Assembly (NCBI RefSeq): GCF_029101545.1
Contig: NZ_CP118866.1
Location: 682,001 to 746,000, forward strand
Source of the DNA: Amygdalobacter indicium
GTDB lineage: Bacteria; Bacillota; Clostridia; Saccharofermentanales; Fastidiosipilaceae
DNA: 64,000 nucleotides
Reading direction: 5' to 3'
The position numbers and the translations under genes were made by a program. The notes under the pieces are model-generated. The model was not told the DNA's origin, did no database searches, and saw only the letters and a list, made by a program, of their open reading frames with translations. Below, one piece after another: positions 27,201 through 35,460 of this stretch; the stretch's first letter is position 1; each line of letters begins with the position of its first letter.

Positions 27201-28041
27201 CGGTCGTTACTCTCTGGATGTGGATGGTCTTGCTTATGCAGGCGGTAACTATGATTCTAAATATTGCAGATGGATTCGCCAATTAGGTAATAAAGCAACC
27301 GAAGAAATTGACGAAAATGGCAAGCTAATTCACGGCGGTTGGGCAGGTTGTACCTTGTGGGAGTATGATGGGGTCCGGAAAGACGGTAAGTGGATTCCGG
27401 CTTCTTTTGCACCGGATACCGACAACATTATTCCGATCTGTGATGATGATTATTTCGACGATGATATTGTCGGTCGGTTCGTGGAGTTCGTGAAAACGGT
27501 TTACGGCGCAGATACGCTGGAGGAAAATCTGAAGTTTATTGCTGATGCTCTTGGCGGCAAGGGTCAGCCGAAGGATGTGATTCGGAATTACTTCCTGAGC
27601 GACTTCTACTCCGACCATTGCAAGATTTATCAGAAGCGCCCGATTTATTGGCTGTTTGACAGCGGCACAAAGAACGGCTTTAAGGCACTCATTTACATGC
27701 ATCGCTATACACCGGATACTATCGGTAACTTACGTGTAGATTATCTCCATAAGATGCAGCGTATTTATGATAGTGAAATCAACCGTATGCAGGATACGAT
27801 TGACCATAGTACAAATCCTCGTGAAGTGGCAGCAGCTACGAAGCGAAAAGAAAAGCTGCAGAAGCAGTTAAAAGAATGTCGTGAATATGATGAGAAGATC
27901 GGACACTTAGCATTGAGCCGTATTGAACTTGACTTGGATGATGGCGTGAAGAATAACTACAGAAAAGTCCAGACAGCAAGTGATGGCAAGTTCTATGAGG
28001 TGCTCGCAGATTCGAAAAATATCATGGCGAAGGAAAAGTAA
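24277..28041 (+). CDS. pglX: BREX type 1 adenine-specific DNA methyltransferase PglX
   Basis: A 1254-residue N6-adenine methyltransferase that marks host DNA at the BREX site and sets specificity. Motif I (SAM binding) is DPCSGSGHI from D332, and catalytic motif IV is NPPY at 506-509. The gene is mosaic: roughly 25,870-26,880 is clearly AT-richer than either side, and this segment lies after motif IV, where target recognition is expected. No frameshift or stop is seen, so it looks active. ATG 24277 is chosen over TTG 24250 because AGGAGAG lies between them. It overlaps nothing and is followed by pglZ after 21 bases. Confidence 0.95.
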   Translation: MNKSSIKNFAIRARNKLIADIRYRAGLMGITADGIKNALPQSTGTTEFYDIGTAEPYSISGDAVKQRKKLVEVICQKEKDTDYQTAYEYIIEEVAYTWFNRLIAIRFMEVNDYLPSHMRVLSSDTGKLEPDIVTNPFYAELDFTGDEEQTIMQLKNDNQLDELFRMLFIKQCNALNEFLPALFEKTKDYTEVLLNLSVIDQEGVIYKLVHDIDEDDFNVEKGGQVEIIGWLYQYYNSEKKDDVFAALKKNIKITKENIPAATQLFTPDWIVRYMVENSLGRLWVEGHPNDELKSQWKYYLEEAEQELDVQLQLATIREEYKALKPEDILCIDPCSGSGHILAYMFDVLMQIYESYGYTTREAVASIVENNLYGLDIDDRAVQLSYFTVMMKACQYDKRFLRSKVQPHVFAIVESNHVDPDVVDYFCNGDAKLKEAMDTIISELHNAKEYGSIITVSQQDWEALYARFDEIQNKSVISTYTDEALKLRSIVNVAKAMAQKYHVVITNPPYMGASGMSAKLSDYVKKNYPDSKSDLFAVFIDRGNQMVVCNGINCMVTMQSWMFLSSFEKLREKCLRNKTIINLMHMENMVMGIAFGTAVTAFRNNHIPQYKGTYNYIKHKDIVDDVPKEFPIKVNRFAQVTTDNFSKIPGSPVAYWVSKRIVGTFGKEVLGDILTTREGMATADNDSFLRLWSEVSIDNIGFGCTDTLDAKEIGCTWFPYNKGGDYRKWYGNNDYVVNWENDGQLIRNNKDVKTGRIRSHNYNGGFAFRKGVTWSALSSSNISVRYADSGFLFDSKGAKGFAASEDELYYAMALINSKAGLNYLSFISPTIDFKVGDIIQIPLIRERIEDIIERSKRCVQISKIDWDSFETSWDFQRHPLLRNVSTIAEAFNQWHAECDNRFNQLKANEEELNRIFIDIYGLQDELTPEVADKDITVYRIFDSKEDVPESMKGSRYIRTKEDEVVSFISYAVGCMFGRYSLDVDGLAYAGGNYDSKYCRWIRQLGNKATEEIDENGKLIHGGWAGCTLWEYDGVRKDGKWIPASFAPDTDNIIPICDDDYFDDDIVGRFVEFVKTVYGADTLEENLKFIADALGGKGQPKDVIRNYFLSDFYSDHCKIYQKRPIYWLFDSGTKNGFKALIYMHRYTPDTIGNLRVDYLHKMQRIYDSEINRMQDTIDHSTNPREVAAATKRKEKLQKQLKECREYDEKIGHLALSRIELDLDDGVKNNYRKVQTASDGKFYEVLADSKNIMAKEK

Positions 28042-28062
28042 GACATTACAGAGGTGAGGTTG

Positions 28063-30585
28063 ATGGCTGAATTAAACCTAAAACAAATTATAGACCGTCT
28101 GAATGCAGAGTTTGCCGGTGACACAAGAAAGTTGGTTTTCTGGTATGACGATAAGGGCGAATTTGAAGAAGATATGCATAGCGTAGAGCTGGCAAATGCG
28201 AAGGTGTACTTTTTACAGCCGGATAACCAGTTCTATACAAAATATTTTCTGGAGCGAAAGGATCGGAAGAACAACTACTTGATCTATGCTCCTTTTCCAA
28301 AACCGGATGTAAAGGATAACCATCTGGAAGATACGATGCTGTATTCCAAGAGATTCTTTGCAGATCGTGCGGCCTTACTGTCAGTAGATCTGGGTATCGA
28401 CGAGAAGTATAAGCCAATCATCGAGAAGCATATTAAGTTTTTTGCTAATAAAGAACGCACACAGAGATTCTATGACTTGGAAATCGAGAACTTCAATGAG
28501 GAGAATATCCTCATTGGGCTTCTCAGCAGCATTTGTAAGACAAGAACCTGTTCATTTGAGGAAGTCATTCGACTGATTCTTACAGATGGTGAACTTCAGG
28601 ATAATAAGTTCCTTGCCGAGATTCAGAAGTATGATTTACTGGATATCTTTTGGAAACTATGTGAACAACACTTTGGCTATACGGATGTGAAGCCAACTTT
28701 GGAGCGATTTGTCTATACATTATTTGTGACATATACATCGAAGTATATACCGTCAGAACTGCCGAAGAAATGGAAACCATTTGTATCGTATAAATCCGGT
28801 AACATTGTTGCGTTCATGGATAATCTGATGAACAACGTATTGTACAGAGAGAAGTATGATGAACTTTCTTACTTGGTTGCATCTAGACTGGATGCAATGA
28901 GTGTATTCAAGGATTATCTTCCGGAAGAATTACTGAATTGTGATACATTCCTGTGTATCGATCAGATTTTGGTGAAGTGGATTGTAGATCGTTTGTTAGC
29001 GGAAGATACTGGTGCAAAGTTAGATGATCTGACTATTCCGGAGATTGCTGTAAAACGGGAGAAGATGCACTTTGGCGGAAAAACAGGACGTAAATACAGG
29101 TTACTTAACAGTGCGTATCATCTTGTTGCAACCGGAACTTATAGTTGTCCAGATGGATTTGCAGATATCATTGCTCAGTATCGTGCGGAAGACTACAAGA
29201 TTGATCAGGCGTACCGTGATTTCTACTATGAGTTCGATCAGTTAGAAGATACTACGGCATTTGAAGAACTTCGTGACCTTGTTGAGAACATCTATACCAA
29301 TGAATATCTGGATAAGCTGATTCCAAAGTGGAATGCAGGATTGCAGGAAGAAAATTCGCTTACAAAACTGCCGGCACAGATTGCTTTCTACACCCGCAAC
29401 ATTTGTAATGTGAAGGAACGCACGGTTGTCATTATCTCTGATGCAATGCGTTACGAAGTAGGGCAGGAATTATTCCGGGCATTGTCTGATGACCCTAAGT
29501 GTACAGCTAAACTTGAAACACAGCTCAGCGTGCTTCCATCCTATACAAGACTTGGAATGGCTGCGTTATTGCCACATAATCAGATTACGATGACGGATGA
29601 CTATCAGGTACTGGTTGACGACGTTCTTTGTGATAATTTGGCAGGACGACAGACTGTTCTGCAGAAATATTCACCGAATAGTATCTGTGTGCAGTTTGAT
29701 GACATTAAGGGACTGAAGAAAACAGAGCTTCGAGACATCTTTACCGGCAAACAGGCAATCTATGTTTATCATAATCAGATTGATGCAAGAGGTGATAAGG
29801 CAAATACAGAGGATGAAGTATTTGTTGCTTGTAAAGAAGCAGTAGCAGAAATCATTGATCTGATTCGCCGTATCTCTGCCAACGCTAATACATATCACTT
29901 TATTGTAACAGCTGATCATGGATTTATTTATAAGAGAGATAAGCTTACTGAGAGTGATAAGATTGGTGGCGTAAACGTTAAAAAAGCGTTCGTAAACCGT
30001 AGATTCATTGTTGCACCGGAAGCTATTCAAGAGGACGGCATCGCACACATGAGCATGGGAACAGTGCTTCGCAATCAGGATGAAAAGGTGGTATCCTTCC
30101 CAATCAGCAGTAATGTATTCAAGGTTGCAGGTGGTGGACAAAACTTCGTACACGGTGGCTCTTCCCCGCAGGAAATGCTTGTGCCTGTATTGGAAGTGAA
30201 GATGGAGCGTGGACACAGGGAGACAAAGAATGCAGAAATTGCTCTTGTCAGCACAGTTCAGAAGATTACAAACAAAATTACAACGATGGATTTCATTCAG
30301 TCAGAACCTGTCAGCGATACAGTTAAAGCTACAACATATAAGATTTTCTTTATATCCGAGGATAATGAGAAGATTTCAAATGAAAATAGCTATATTGCAG
30401 ATAGCAGAGAGCCAAATGCACAGAAGAGAATCTTTAGAATGAAGTTCCAGTTTAAGGATAAGAAGTATGACCCGGACAAGCAGTATTACCTTGTTGTTTA
30501 TGATGAAAATGCCAGATTAGAAAGCTTTCGCCATCCAATCATTATGGATTTGCCATTTACAGATGATTTTGGGTTTGGGTTCTAA
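28063..30585 (+). CDS. pglZ: BREX alkaline phosphatase-superfamily protein PglZ
   Basis: An 840-residue PglZ. The metal-binding core of the alkaline phosphatase superfamily is visible as IISDAMRYE with D460 and as TADHGF with D618 and H619. PglZ is essential in BREX; nuclease or phosphodiesterase activity has been proposed for the family. The ATG at 28063 follows GAGGTGAGG; a GTG at 28054 is less likely. It is intact and sits between pglX and brxL as in type 1 BREX. Confidence 0.95.
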   Translation: MAELNLKQIIDRLNAEFAGDTRKLVFWYDDKGEFEEDMHSVELANAKVYFLQPDNQFYTKYFLERKDRKNNYLIYAPFPKPDVKDNHLEDTMLYSKRFFADRAALLSVDLGIDEKYKPIIEKHIKFFANKERTQRFYDLEIENFNEENILIGLLSSICKTRTCSFEEVIRLILTDGELQDNKFLAEIQKYDLLDIFWKLCEQHFGYTDVKPTLERFVYTLFVTYTSKYIPSELPKKWKPFVSYKSGNIVAFMDNLMNNVLYREKYDELSYLVASRLDAMSVFKDYLPEELLNCDTFLCIDQILVKWIVDRLLAEDTGAKLDDLTIPEIAVKREKMHFGGKTGRKYRLLNSAYHLVATGTYSCPDGFADIIAQYRAEDYKIDQAYRDFYYEFDQLEDTTAFEELRDLVENIYTNEYLDKLIPKWNAGLQEENSLTKLPAQIAFYTRNICNVKERTVVIISDAMRYEVGQELFRALSDDPKCTAKLETQLSVLPSYTRLGMAALLPHNQITMTDDYQVLVDDVLCDNLAGRQTVLQKYSPNSICVQFDDIKGLKKTELRDIFTGKQAIYVYHNQIDARGDKANTEDEVFVACKEAVAEIIDLIRRISANANTYHFIVTADHGFIYKRDKLTESDKIGGVNVKKAFVNRRFIVAPEAIQEDGIAHMSMGTVLRNQDEKVVSFPISSNVFKVAGGGQNFVHGGSSPQEMLVPVLEVKMERGHRETKNAEIALVSTVQKITNKITTMDFIQSEPVSDTVKATTYKIFFISEDNEKISNENSYIADSREPNAQKRIFRMKFQFKDKKYDPDKQYYLVVYDENARLESFRHPIIMDLPFTDDFGFGF

Positions 30586-30610
30586 ATACAGTTGAATGGA
30601 GGTGCGACTA

Positions 30611-32728
30611 ATGCCGGATTTTATGGAGAATAGTGATATACGTGTTGTAATTAAAGAAAAATTGCGTCGGAACTTTGACGGTAAAATTGTCCGTAAAGAT
30701 CTGACAAAGAAAATCAAGGAGGGTGCAAATGTACCGGTTTATGTTCTTGAGTTTCTGTTGGGCCAATATTGCAGTTCAGACGATGATGAGGTTATCGAGC
30801 AGGGTGTGCAGAATGTAAAGCGTATCCTTGCCGATAACTTTGTAAGACCGGATGAAGCGCAGAAAGTATTGTCTCGCCTCAGAAGCAGAGGCAGTCACAC
30901 AATCATTGATATGGTAACGGTACGATTGGATATTAAGAAGGACAGCTTTTTTGCGGAGTTTTCCAATCTGGGATTATCTAATATCCCTATCACGGATGAA
31001 TACCCGGAGAAGTATGACCGGCTTCTTTGCGGCGGTATCTGGTGTATCGTTCAGCTTGATTATGAGACCGAAGGTGATAATAATTTCGGAATCATAGATG
31101 CAGAAGGAAACAAACTCCAGTCCAAACAGAAAAAGCAGAAGGATATCTCTCCAATCAGCATTCGTAAGCTGACTCCAATTCAGATGCCTCATATCGATAT
31201 TGAGGACTTGAAACAGGGACGCCAGGCATTTACCAAGGAAGAGTGGATGGATGTTATGCTGCGCTCCATTGGTATGGAGCCGGATGAATTGACCTATCGT
31301 GAGAAGTGGCTTCTTTTGACTCGTATGATTCCGCTGGTGGAGAACAACTTCAACCTTTGTGAGTTGGGACCTCGAAGCACCGGTAAATCTCATCTTTATA
31401 AGGAGATTTCTCCGAACAGTATCCTTGTGTCCGGAGGTCAGACTACGGTAGCAAACCTTTTTTATAACATGGGTCGTAAGACTGTTGGTCTGGTTGGTTT
31501 ATGGGATTGCGTAGCTTTTGATGAAGTTGCTGGCATTCGTTTCAAGGATAAAGATGGCGTGCAGATTATGAAAGACTACATGGCATCCGGTTCCTTTGCA
31601 AGAGGCAAGGAAGAAAAGGCTGCATCCGCTTCTATGGTATTCGTTGGTAATATCAATCAGAGCGTAGATGTACTTCTGAAGACATCAAGTCTGTTTGACC
31701 CGTTTCCTCCGGAAATGGGGACAGACACGGCGTTCCTTGACCGTATGCATTGTTATCTGCCGGGATGGGAAATTCCGAAGTTCCGTCCGGAGCATTTTAC
31801 AAACGACTATGGATTCATCAGCGACTATCTTGCAGAGTTCATTCGCGAGCTTCGAAAGGAACAGTATGGTGATGCCATTGACCATTATTTCCGCCTTGGC
31901 AAGAACCTCAATCAGAGAGATACCATCGCTGTGCGTAGAATGGCAGATGGATATTTGAAGCTTCTGTATCCAGATGGCAATTTTACAAAAGAAGAAGTAG
32001 AAGAAGTTCTCCAGATTTCGTTGGAGATGCGCCGCCGTGTAAAAGAGCAGCTCAAGAAGCTGGGCGGTATGGAATTCTACGATGTAAACTTCTCCTATAT
32101 AGATAATGAGACCTTTGAGGAGCACTATGTTTCCGTACCTGAGCAAGGTGGCGGAAAGCTCATCCCGGAAGGAATGTGCAATCCGGGACAAGTTTACACT
32201 GTATCTCAGGGAAAGAGTGGCATGCTTGGCGTATTTCTCTTGGAAAGCCAGATGCTTCCGGGTAATGGAAAGTTCGAAAGAACAGGTATTGGTAGTGACC
32301 GTGATTCCAAGGAATCCACTAATACAGCTTTTAATTTTTTGAAGGCAAACGGGAATCGCATCAGTGGAGCTATCAGTACCACAACAAAAGATTATATTAT
32401 TAACTATCAGGATTTGCAGGGCATCGGCATGACAGGAAAGCTGGCCCTTCCTACACTGATTGCGCTGTGCTCGATTGCACTTGGAAAGCCAACACTCAGC
32501 AGTCTTGCCGTACTTGGCGAAATCAGCATCAGTGGAACTATGATGAAGGTGGACGAGCTGTCAAATTCTCTGCAGGTATGTTTGGACAGTGGAGCAAAGA
32601 GAGTGCTCTTACCTATCACATCAGCAGCAGAACTTGGTACCGTACCGGCAGACCTAATTGGAAGTTTTAATTTGATTTTCTATAGCAGCGCCGAGGACGC
32701 AGTGTTTAAGGCTCTAGGTGTAGAGTAA
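30611..32728 (+). CDS. brxL: BREX protein BrxL (AAA+ ATPase with Lon-like domain)
   Basis: A 705-residue BrxL, the hallmark of type 1 BREX. The AAA+ domain has Walker A GPRSTGKS (253-260) and Walker B AFDE (302-305). The C-terminal part resembles the Lon protease domain (GEISISGTMMKVDEL and later GAKRVLLP), but the segment where Lon has GPSAG with the catalytic Ser reads GMTGK, so proteolysis is doubtful, in line with BrxL being described as a DNA-binding motor. GGAGG at 30598-30602 places the start at ATG 30611 rather than ATG 30596. It closes the operon. Confidence 0.95.
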   Translation: MPDFMENSDIRVVIKEKLRRNFDGKIVRKDLTKKIKEGANVPVYVLEFLLGQYCSSDDDEVIEQGVQNVKRILADNFVRPDEAQKVLSRLRSRGSHTIIDMVTVRLDIKKDSFFAEFSNLGLSNIPITDEYPEKYDRLLCGGIWCIVQLDYETEGDNNFGIIDAEGNKLQSKQKKQKDISPISIRKLTPIQMPHIDIEDLKQGRQAFTKEEWMDVMLRSIGMEPDELTYREKWLLLTRMIPLVENNFNLCELGPRSTGKSHLYKEISPNSILVSGGQTTVANLFYNMGRKTVGLVGLWDCVAFDEVAGIRFKDKDGVQIMKDYMASGSFARGKEEKAASASMVFVGNINQSVDVLLKTSSLFDPFPPEMGTDTAFLDRMHCYLPGWEIPKFRPEHFTNDYGFISDYLAEFIRELRKEQYGDAIDHYFRLGKNLNQRDTIAVRRMADGYLKLLYPDGNFTKEEVEEVLQISLEMRRRVKEQLKKLGGMEFYDVNFSYIDNETFEEHYVSVPEQGGGKLIPEGMCNPGQVYTVSQGKSGMLGVFLLESQMLPGNGKFERTGIGSDRDSKESTNTAFNFLKANGNRISGAISTTTKDYIINYQDLQGIGMTGKLALPTLIALCSIALGKPTLSSLAVLGEISISGTMMKVDELSNSLQVCLDSGAKRVLLPITSAAELGTVPADLIGSFNLIFYSSAEDAVFKALGVE

Positions 32729-32763
32729 GGAGGTGAGCGTTAGTGATGTATTACGATATTAGT

Positions 32764-33050
32764 TCAATACATTCTGGATTTAAGAAATCCGTTTAAGGTA
32801 TTCCGGCACACACTCGAAGGGGTAGAAAATTTGAGAGCAAAATGCGGTCGTTCGTTGTTGTAAAATGCTAAATAATCGTCTATTTTTCGTTGAGCGGCAT
32901 TTAATAATGCTTCCTATAATGTCCTGTTAAATCGCTCAATCTTTCCGTTATATATCGGTTTTCTAACATGGTTAAAGCAATGAATAATGTCCATCTCTTG
33001 TGCTTTAGTATGGAATAAAGCTGTAGCTAACAGATTCACACCCGCCGGAA
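32764..33050 (-). pseudogene. Decayed integrase-core (IS3/IS481-like) transposase C-terminus
   Basis: The minus strand read from about 33,050 to a TGA at 32764-32766 gives a DDE integrase tail: LFHTKAQEMDI, then KPIYNGKIERFNRTL, an in-frame TAG, then DDYLAFYNNERPHFALKF and a TPSS motif. The NGKIERFxRTL and YNxxRPHxAL signatures are typical of IS3 and IS481 transposases. The N-terminal catalytic part is missing and there is an internal stop, so it is a remnant. It lies 36 bases after brxL and marks the right edge of the accessory region. No terminal inverted repeats could be identified. Confidence 0.82.
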
Positions 33051-33101
33051 CCTCCTCCCACCAATTCACGCTCCGCCCCCTTATTATTCAGAATTTATAT
33101 T

Positions 33102-33110
33102 TGCTATAAT
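33102..33110 (+). promoter_or_regulatory. Extended -10 promoter of the CC-motif gene
   Basis: TG (33102-33103), one base, TATAAT (33105-33110), 23 bases before the next ATG. The same TGCTATAAT is found before rex and metK. AGAGGA at 33124-33129 is the ribosome binding site. Confidence 0.65.
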
Positions 33111-33133
33111 AAAGACGACAGAAAGAGGAAAAT

Positions 33134-33706
33134 ATGGTGGACAACGAAATTAGCGCCGAAGATTTGGCAATCATGGCGGCAGTAAAAGCGGCCGTCAAAC
33201 AGGGAGAAAAAGTAAAATCACAGGACTTGCTGCACAGCTGGGAAAACGCCTGCCAATGCTGCTACGGTGAAGGCAAAAGCCAAAACTTGACCGAGTGGGA
33301 CGGCGAAACTTACATCGACGAACAGCAAGATACGAACAGTGCTGCCGCCGACTTACCCATTACAGAGGCCGATAAACAAGCAATGGCCCGGGCCAAACAA
33401 CTGTGCGAAGAAACGAAAAACTTAAGCGAAGAAGAAATTTTGGCAGCGTGGCAAAGAGCCTCCGCCGGTTGCTGCGGCGAAGGACAAATGGTCCATCACA
33501 ACTGGGGGCTTGATTACACTTTAACCGATGAATTGGCCGACGTTTCCGAACAGGAAGCTCAGCTGGCGGAACAAGATAGGGCCGAAGTTGAAGAATTGGC
33601 GCAAGCGGAAGCGGAAACAGGTTACAATTATGCTGCCCTCAAACAATTAATCAGCGACGAACTGCATAAAAACGTTCAAGCAACAGAAAGTAAGAGAAAA
33701 CACTGA
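33134..33706 (+). CDS. Hypothetical acidic protein with duplicated CC-GEG motif
   Basis: A 190-residue soluble protein that I do not recognise. It contains two copies of a roughly 45-residue unit: a helix (SWENA at 35-39; AWQRA at 105-109), then a vicinal Cys pair with Gly-Glu-Gly (CQCCYGEG at 40-47; GCCGEG at 112-117), then a Trp (W55; W124). The Cys pairs suggest a metal or redox site. The C-terminal third is an acidic, Ala/Glu-rich helix. Its stop overlaps the rsmE start, so the two are translationally coupled. It has no signal peptide or membrane segment. Confidence 0.75.
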   Translation: MVDNEISAEDLAIMAAVKAAVKQGEKVKSQDLLHSWENACQCCYGEGKSQNLTEWDGETYIDEQQDTNSAAADLPITEADKQAMARAKQLCEETKNLSEEEILAAWQRASAGCCGEGQMVHHNWGLDYTLTDELADVSEQEAQLAEQDRAEVEELAQAEAETGYNYAALKQLISDELHKNVQATESKRKH

Positions 33707-34473
33707 TGCATCATTTTTTTGTTGACCGTTTAGAGAAAAGTGCCAAATTTCCCGACGCTTTTATGACCACGATTGTCGAAAAACAGGCACATCATCTGAT
33801 TAACGTTTTACGCGCCGAAATAGGAGAAGAGATATCAGTTGCCTGTCTCGGCCATAACTATCAGGGCTTTATCAGCGAAATTCGCCCGACGCACGTTGTA
33901 GTAGAGCAATTGACCTTGCAGGAACAAAAAGCGGAATTACCTTTTGAACTAATCCTCGTACAGGGCTTGCCCAAAAGTGACAAGCTGGAATTCATTATCA
34001 CTAAAGCCTGTGAATTGGGGGTCAGCAAAATCTTGCCTTTGCAATGCGAACGCAGCATTACCAGAGATAAGGCGGAGAAAGCGGAAAAAATTACAATAAG
34101 ACGCAATGAAATAGCCTTAGCCGCTTGCAAACAGGCGCATCGCAGCCAACTTGTAAAAGTTGAAAAAAGCATTGCCGGCCGAGAACTATTTCAAAAATAT
34201 CAATTTGATTATTGCCTGATAGCCTATGAAAAGAGTGATTTGACTCAAAGCCTGGCCAAATATTGGCAAACTGTCAAGAAATCGATTTTAACAGCGCCGA
34301 AACGCAAGCAGATTGCCGTAGTTGTAGGCCCGGAAGGGGGATTTACGCCCGCAGAAATTGCTTATTTTACAGCCAACAATGCCGATATAGTGAATTTAGG
34401 CGCCAGAATTTTAAGAACGGAAACAGCCGGCTTGGCTTTACTTTCTTATATCATGTTGGACAGCGAACAATAA
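33706..34473 (+). CDS. rsmE: 16S rRNA m3U1498 methyltransferase RsmE
   Basis: A 255-residue SPOUT methyltransferase that methylates U1498 in the decoding centre. An N-terminal PUA-like domain (about 1-75) carries HHLINVLRA. The SPOUT knot shows KSDKLEFIITKACELGV, VVGPEGGFTPAE and LGARILRTETAGL, which form the SAM site. It starts in a TGATG overlap with the CC-motif gene. Confidence 0.95.
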   Translation: MHHFFVDRLEKSAKFPDAFMTTIVEKQAHHLINVLRAEIGEEISVACLGHNYQGFISEIRPTHVVVEQLTLQEQKAELPFELILVQGLPKSDKLEFIITKACELGVSKILPLQCERSITRDKAEKAEKITIRRNEIALAACKQAHRSQLVKVEKSIAGRELFQKYQFDYCLIAYEKSDLTQSLAKYWQTVKKSILTAPKRKQIAVVVGPEGGFTPAEIAYFTANNADIVNLGARILRTETAGLALLSYIMLDSEQ

Positions 34474-34519
34474 CAGCGAACAATAATTGTGAAATTTCTG
34501 ATTTTAGACTTATTTATCC

Positions 34520-34548
34520 TTGACAACAGGGCGTTAATTGCTTATTAT
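34520..34548 (+). promoter_or_regulatory. Promoter of infC-rpmI-rplT
   Basis: TTGACA (34520-34525), a 17-base spacer and TATTAT (34543-34548). Transcription should start near 34555 and gives a leader of about 120 bases before infC. Confidence 0.88.
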
Positions 34549-34628
34549 AGTTGAGAAAAGTAGATTAAATCTCACCTCAAGCTCAGTGAAGAGGTTCTTA
34601 CAAGAATTTTTATGATTTAACTTGTTGG

Positions 34629-34656
34629 AACAGAGCGTGAGACTCTGTTTTTTTTT
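34629..34656 (+). terminator. Attenuator hairpin in the infC leader
   Basis: AACAGAG (34629-34635) pairs with CTCTGTT (34643-34649), followed by a run of T to 34656. It lies after the promoter and 5 bases before the infC ribosome binding site, so it can end the leader early. In other Bacillota an L20-responsive leader controls this operon by such a terminator; that this one responds to L20 is an inference. Confidence 0.75.
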
Positions 34657-34674
34657 ATTACAGGAGGTGTTACC

Positions 34675-35199
34675 ATCGCTAAGAAACAAGAGCGTGTGCT
34701 GGTCAATGAAGCTATTACATATCATAAGTTGCGTGTTATCGGCCAGGACGGTGAACAATTAGGCGAACTGAGTTTGAGCAGTGCCTTAGCCAAAGCTGAA
34801 GAAGCAGATTTGGATTTGGTTTTAGTAGCAGACAATCCGACTAATCCCGTTGCCAAAATTATGGATTTCGGTAAGTACTTATTCGAACAGAAAAAGTACA
34901 AAAAAGAAGCGAAAAAGAATCAGAAAGTTCAGGAACTTAAGGAAGTTCAGCTTAAATTGACGACAGATGAACACGATTTGAGCTTCAAACGGAGAAATGC
35001 TTGCAAGTGGTTAGATGATGGAAATAAAGTTAAAGTAGCTATCAGGTTCCGCGGTCGGGAAATGACCTACATAGATCAGGGAATTGAAGTAATGCGGAAA
35101 TTTTCCGAGTCATGTGCCGATAGTTGCGTGATTGAGAAAGCACCGAAGCTGGAAGGTAGAAACATGTACATGTTTTTAGCTCCAAAAAAAACTAAATAA
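34675..35199 (+). CDS. infC: Translation initiation factor IF-3 with ATC start codon
   Basis: A 174-residue IF-3. The N domain carries VNEAITYHKLRVIG and the LDLVLVADN segment; the C domain has KEVQLKLTTDEHD, the KVKVAIRFRGREM signature and the FLAPKK end. A GTG at 34696 would remove the usual N-terminus and has no ribosome binding site. ATC at 34675 lies 5 bases after a near-perfect AGGAGGTG (34662-34669) and restores MAKKQERVLVNEA. IF-3 genes typically use AUU, AUC or AUA starts, which IF-3 itself discriminates against, giving autoregulation. It heads infC-rpmI-rplT. Confidence 0.93.
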   Translation: MAKKQERVLVNEAITYHKLRVIGQDGEQLGELSLSSALAKAEEADLDLVLVADNPTNPVAKIMDFGKYLFEQKKYKKEAKKNQKVQELKEVQLKLTTDEHDLSFKRRNACKWLDDGNKVKVAIRFRGREMTYIDQGIEVMRKFSESCADSCVIEKAPKLEGRNMYMFLAPKKTK

Positions 35200-35240
35200 C
35201 TTATTCTAAGTTAGGTAATAGATATTGAGGAGGAATTCTT

Positions 35241-35438
35241 ATGCCAAAACAAAAAACTCACAGCGCTTCCAAAAAGCGTTTTAAGATTTCAGGCAGCGGC
35301 AAGGTTATGCGCTTCCACTCTGATAAGAAGCACAAATTAACTTGTAAGTCACCACGCCAAAAACGTAATTTGCGCGGTTCAACCGAGATGGTCGGTCAAT
35401 TTGCTAACAACGTTAGACAAATGATTCCTTATAACTAA
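35241..35438 (+). CDS. rpmI: 50S ribosomal protein L35
   Basis: A 65-residue basic protein with the L35 signatures KTHSASKKRFKISGSGK and SPRQKRNLR. It follows infC by 41 bases behind AGGAGG, in the usual infC-rpmI-rplT order. Confidence 0.97.
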   Translation: MPKQKTHSASKKRFKISGSGKVMRFHSDKKHKLTCKSPRQKRNLRGSTEMVGQFANNVRQMIPYN

Positions 35439-35460
35439 GTAGAGCGTGGAGGAAAAGTAA

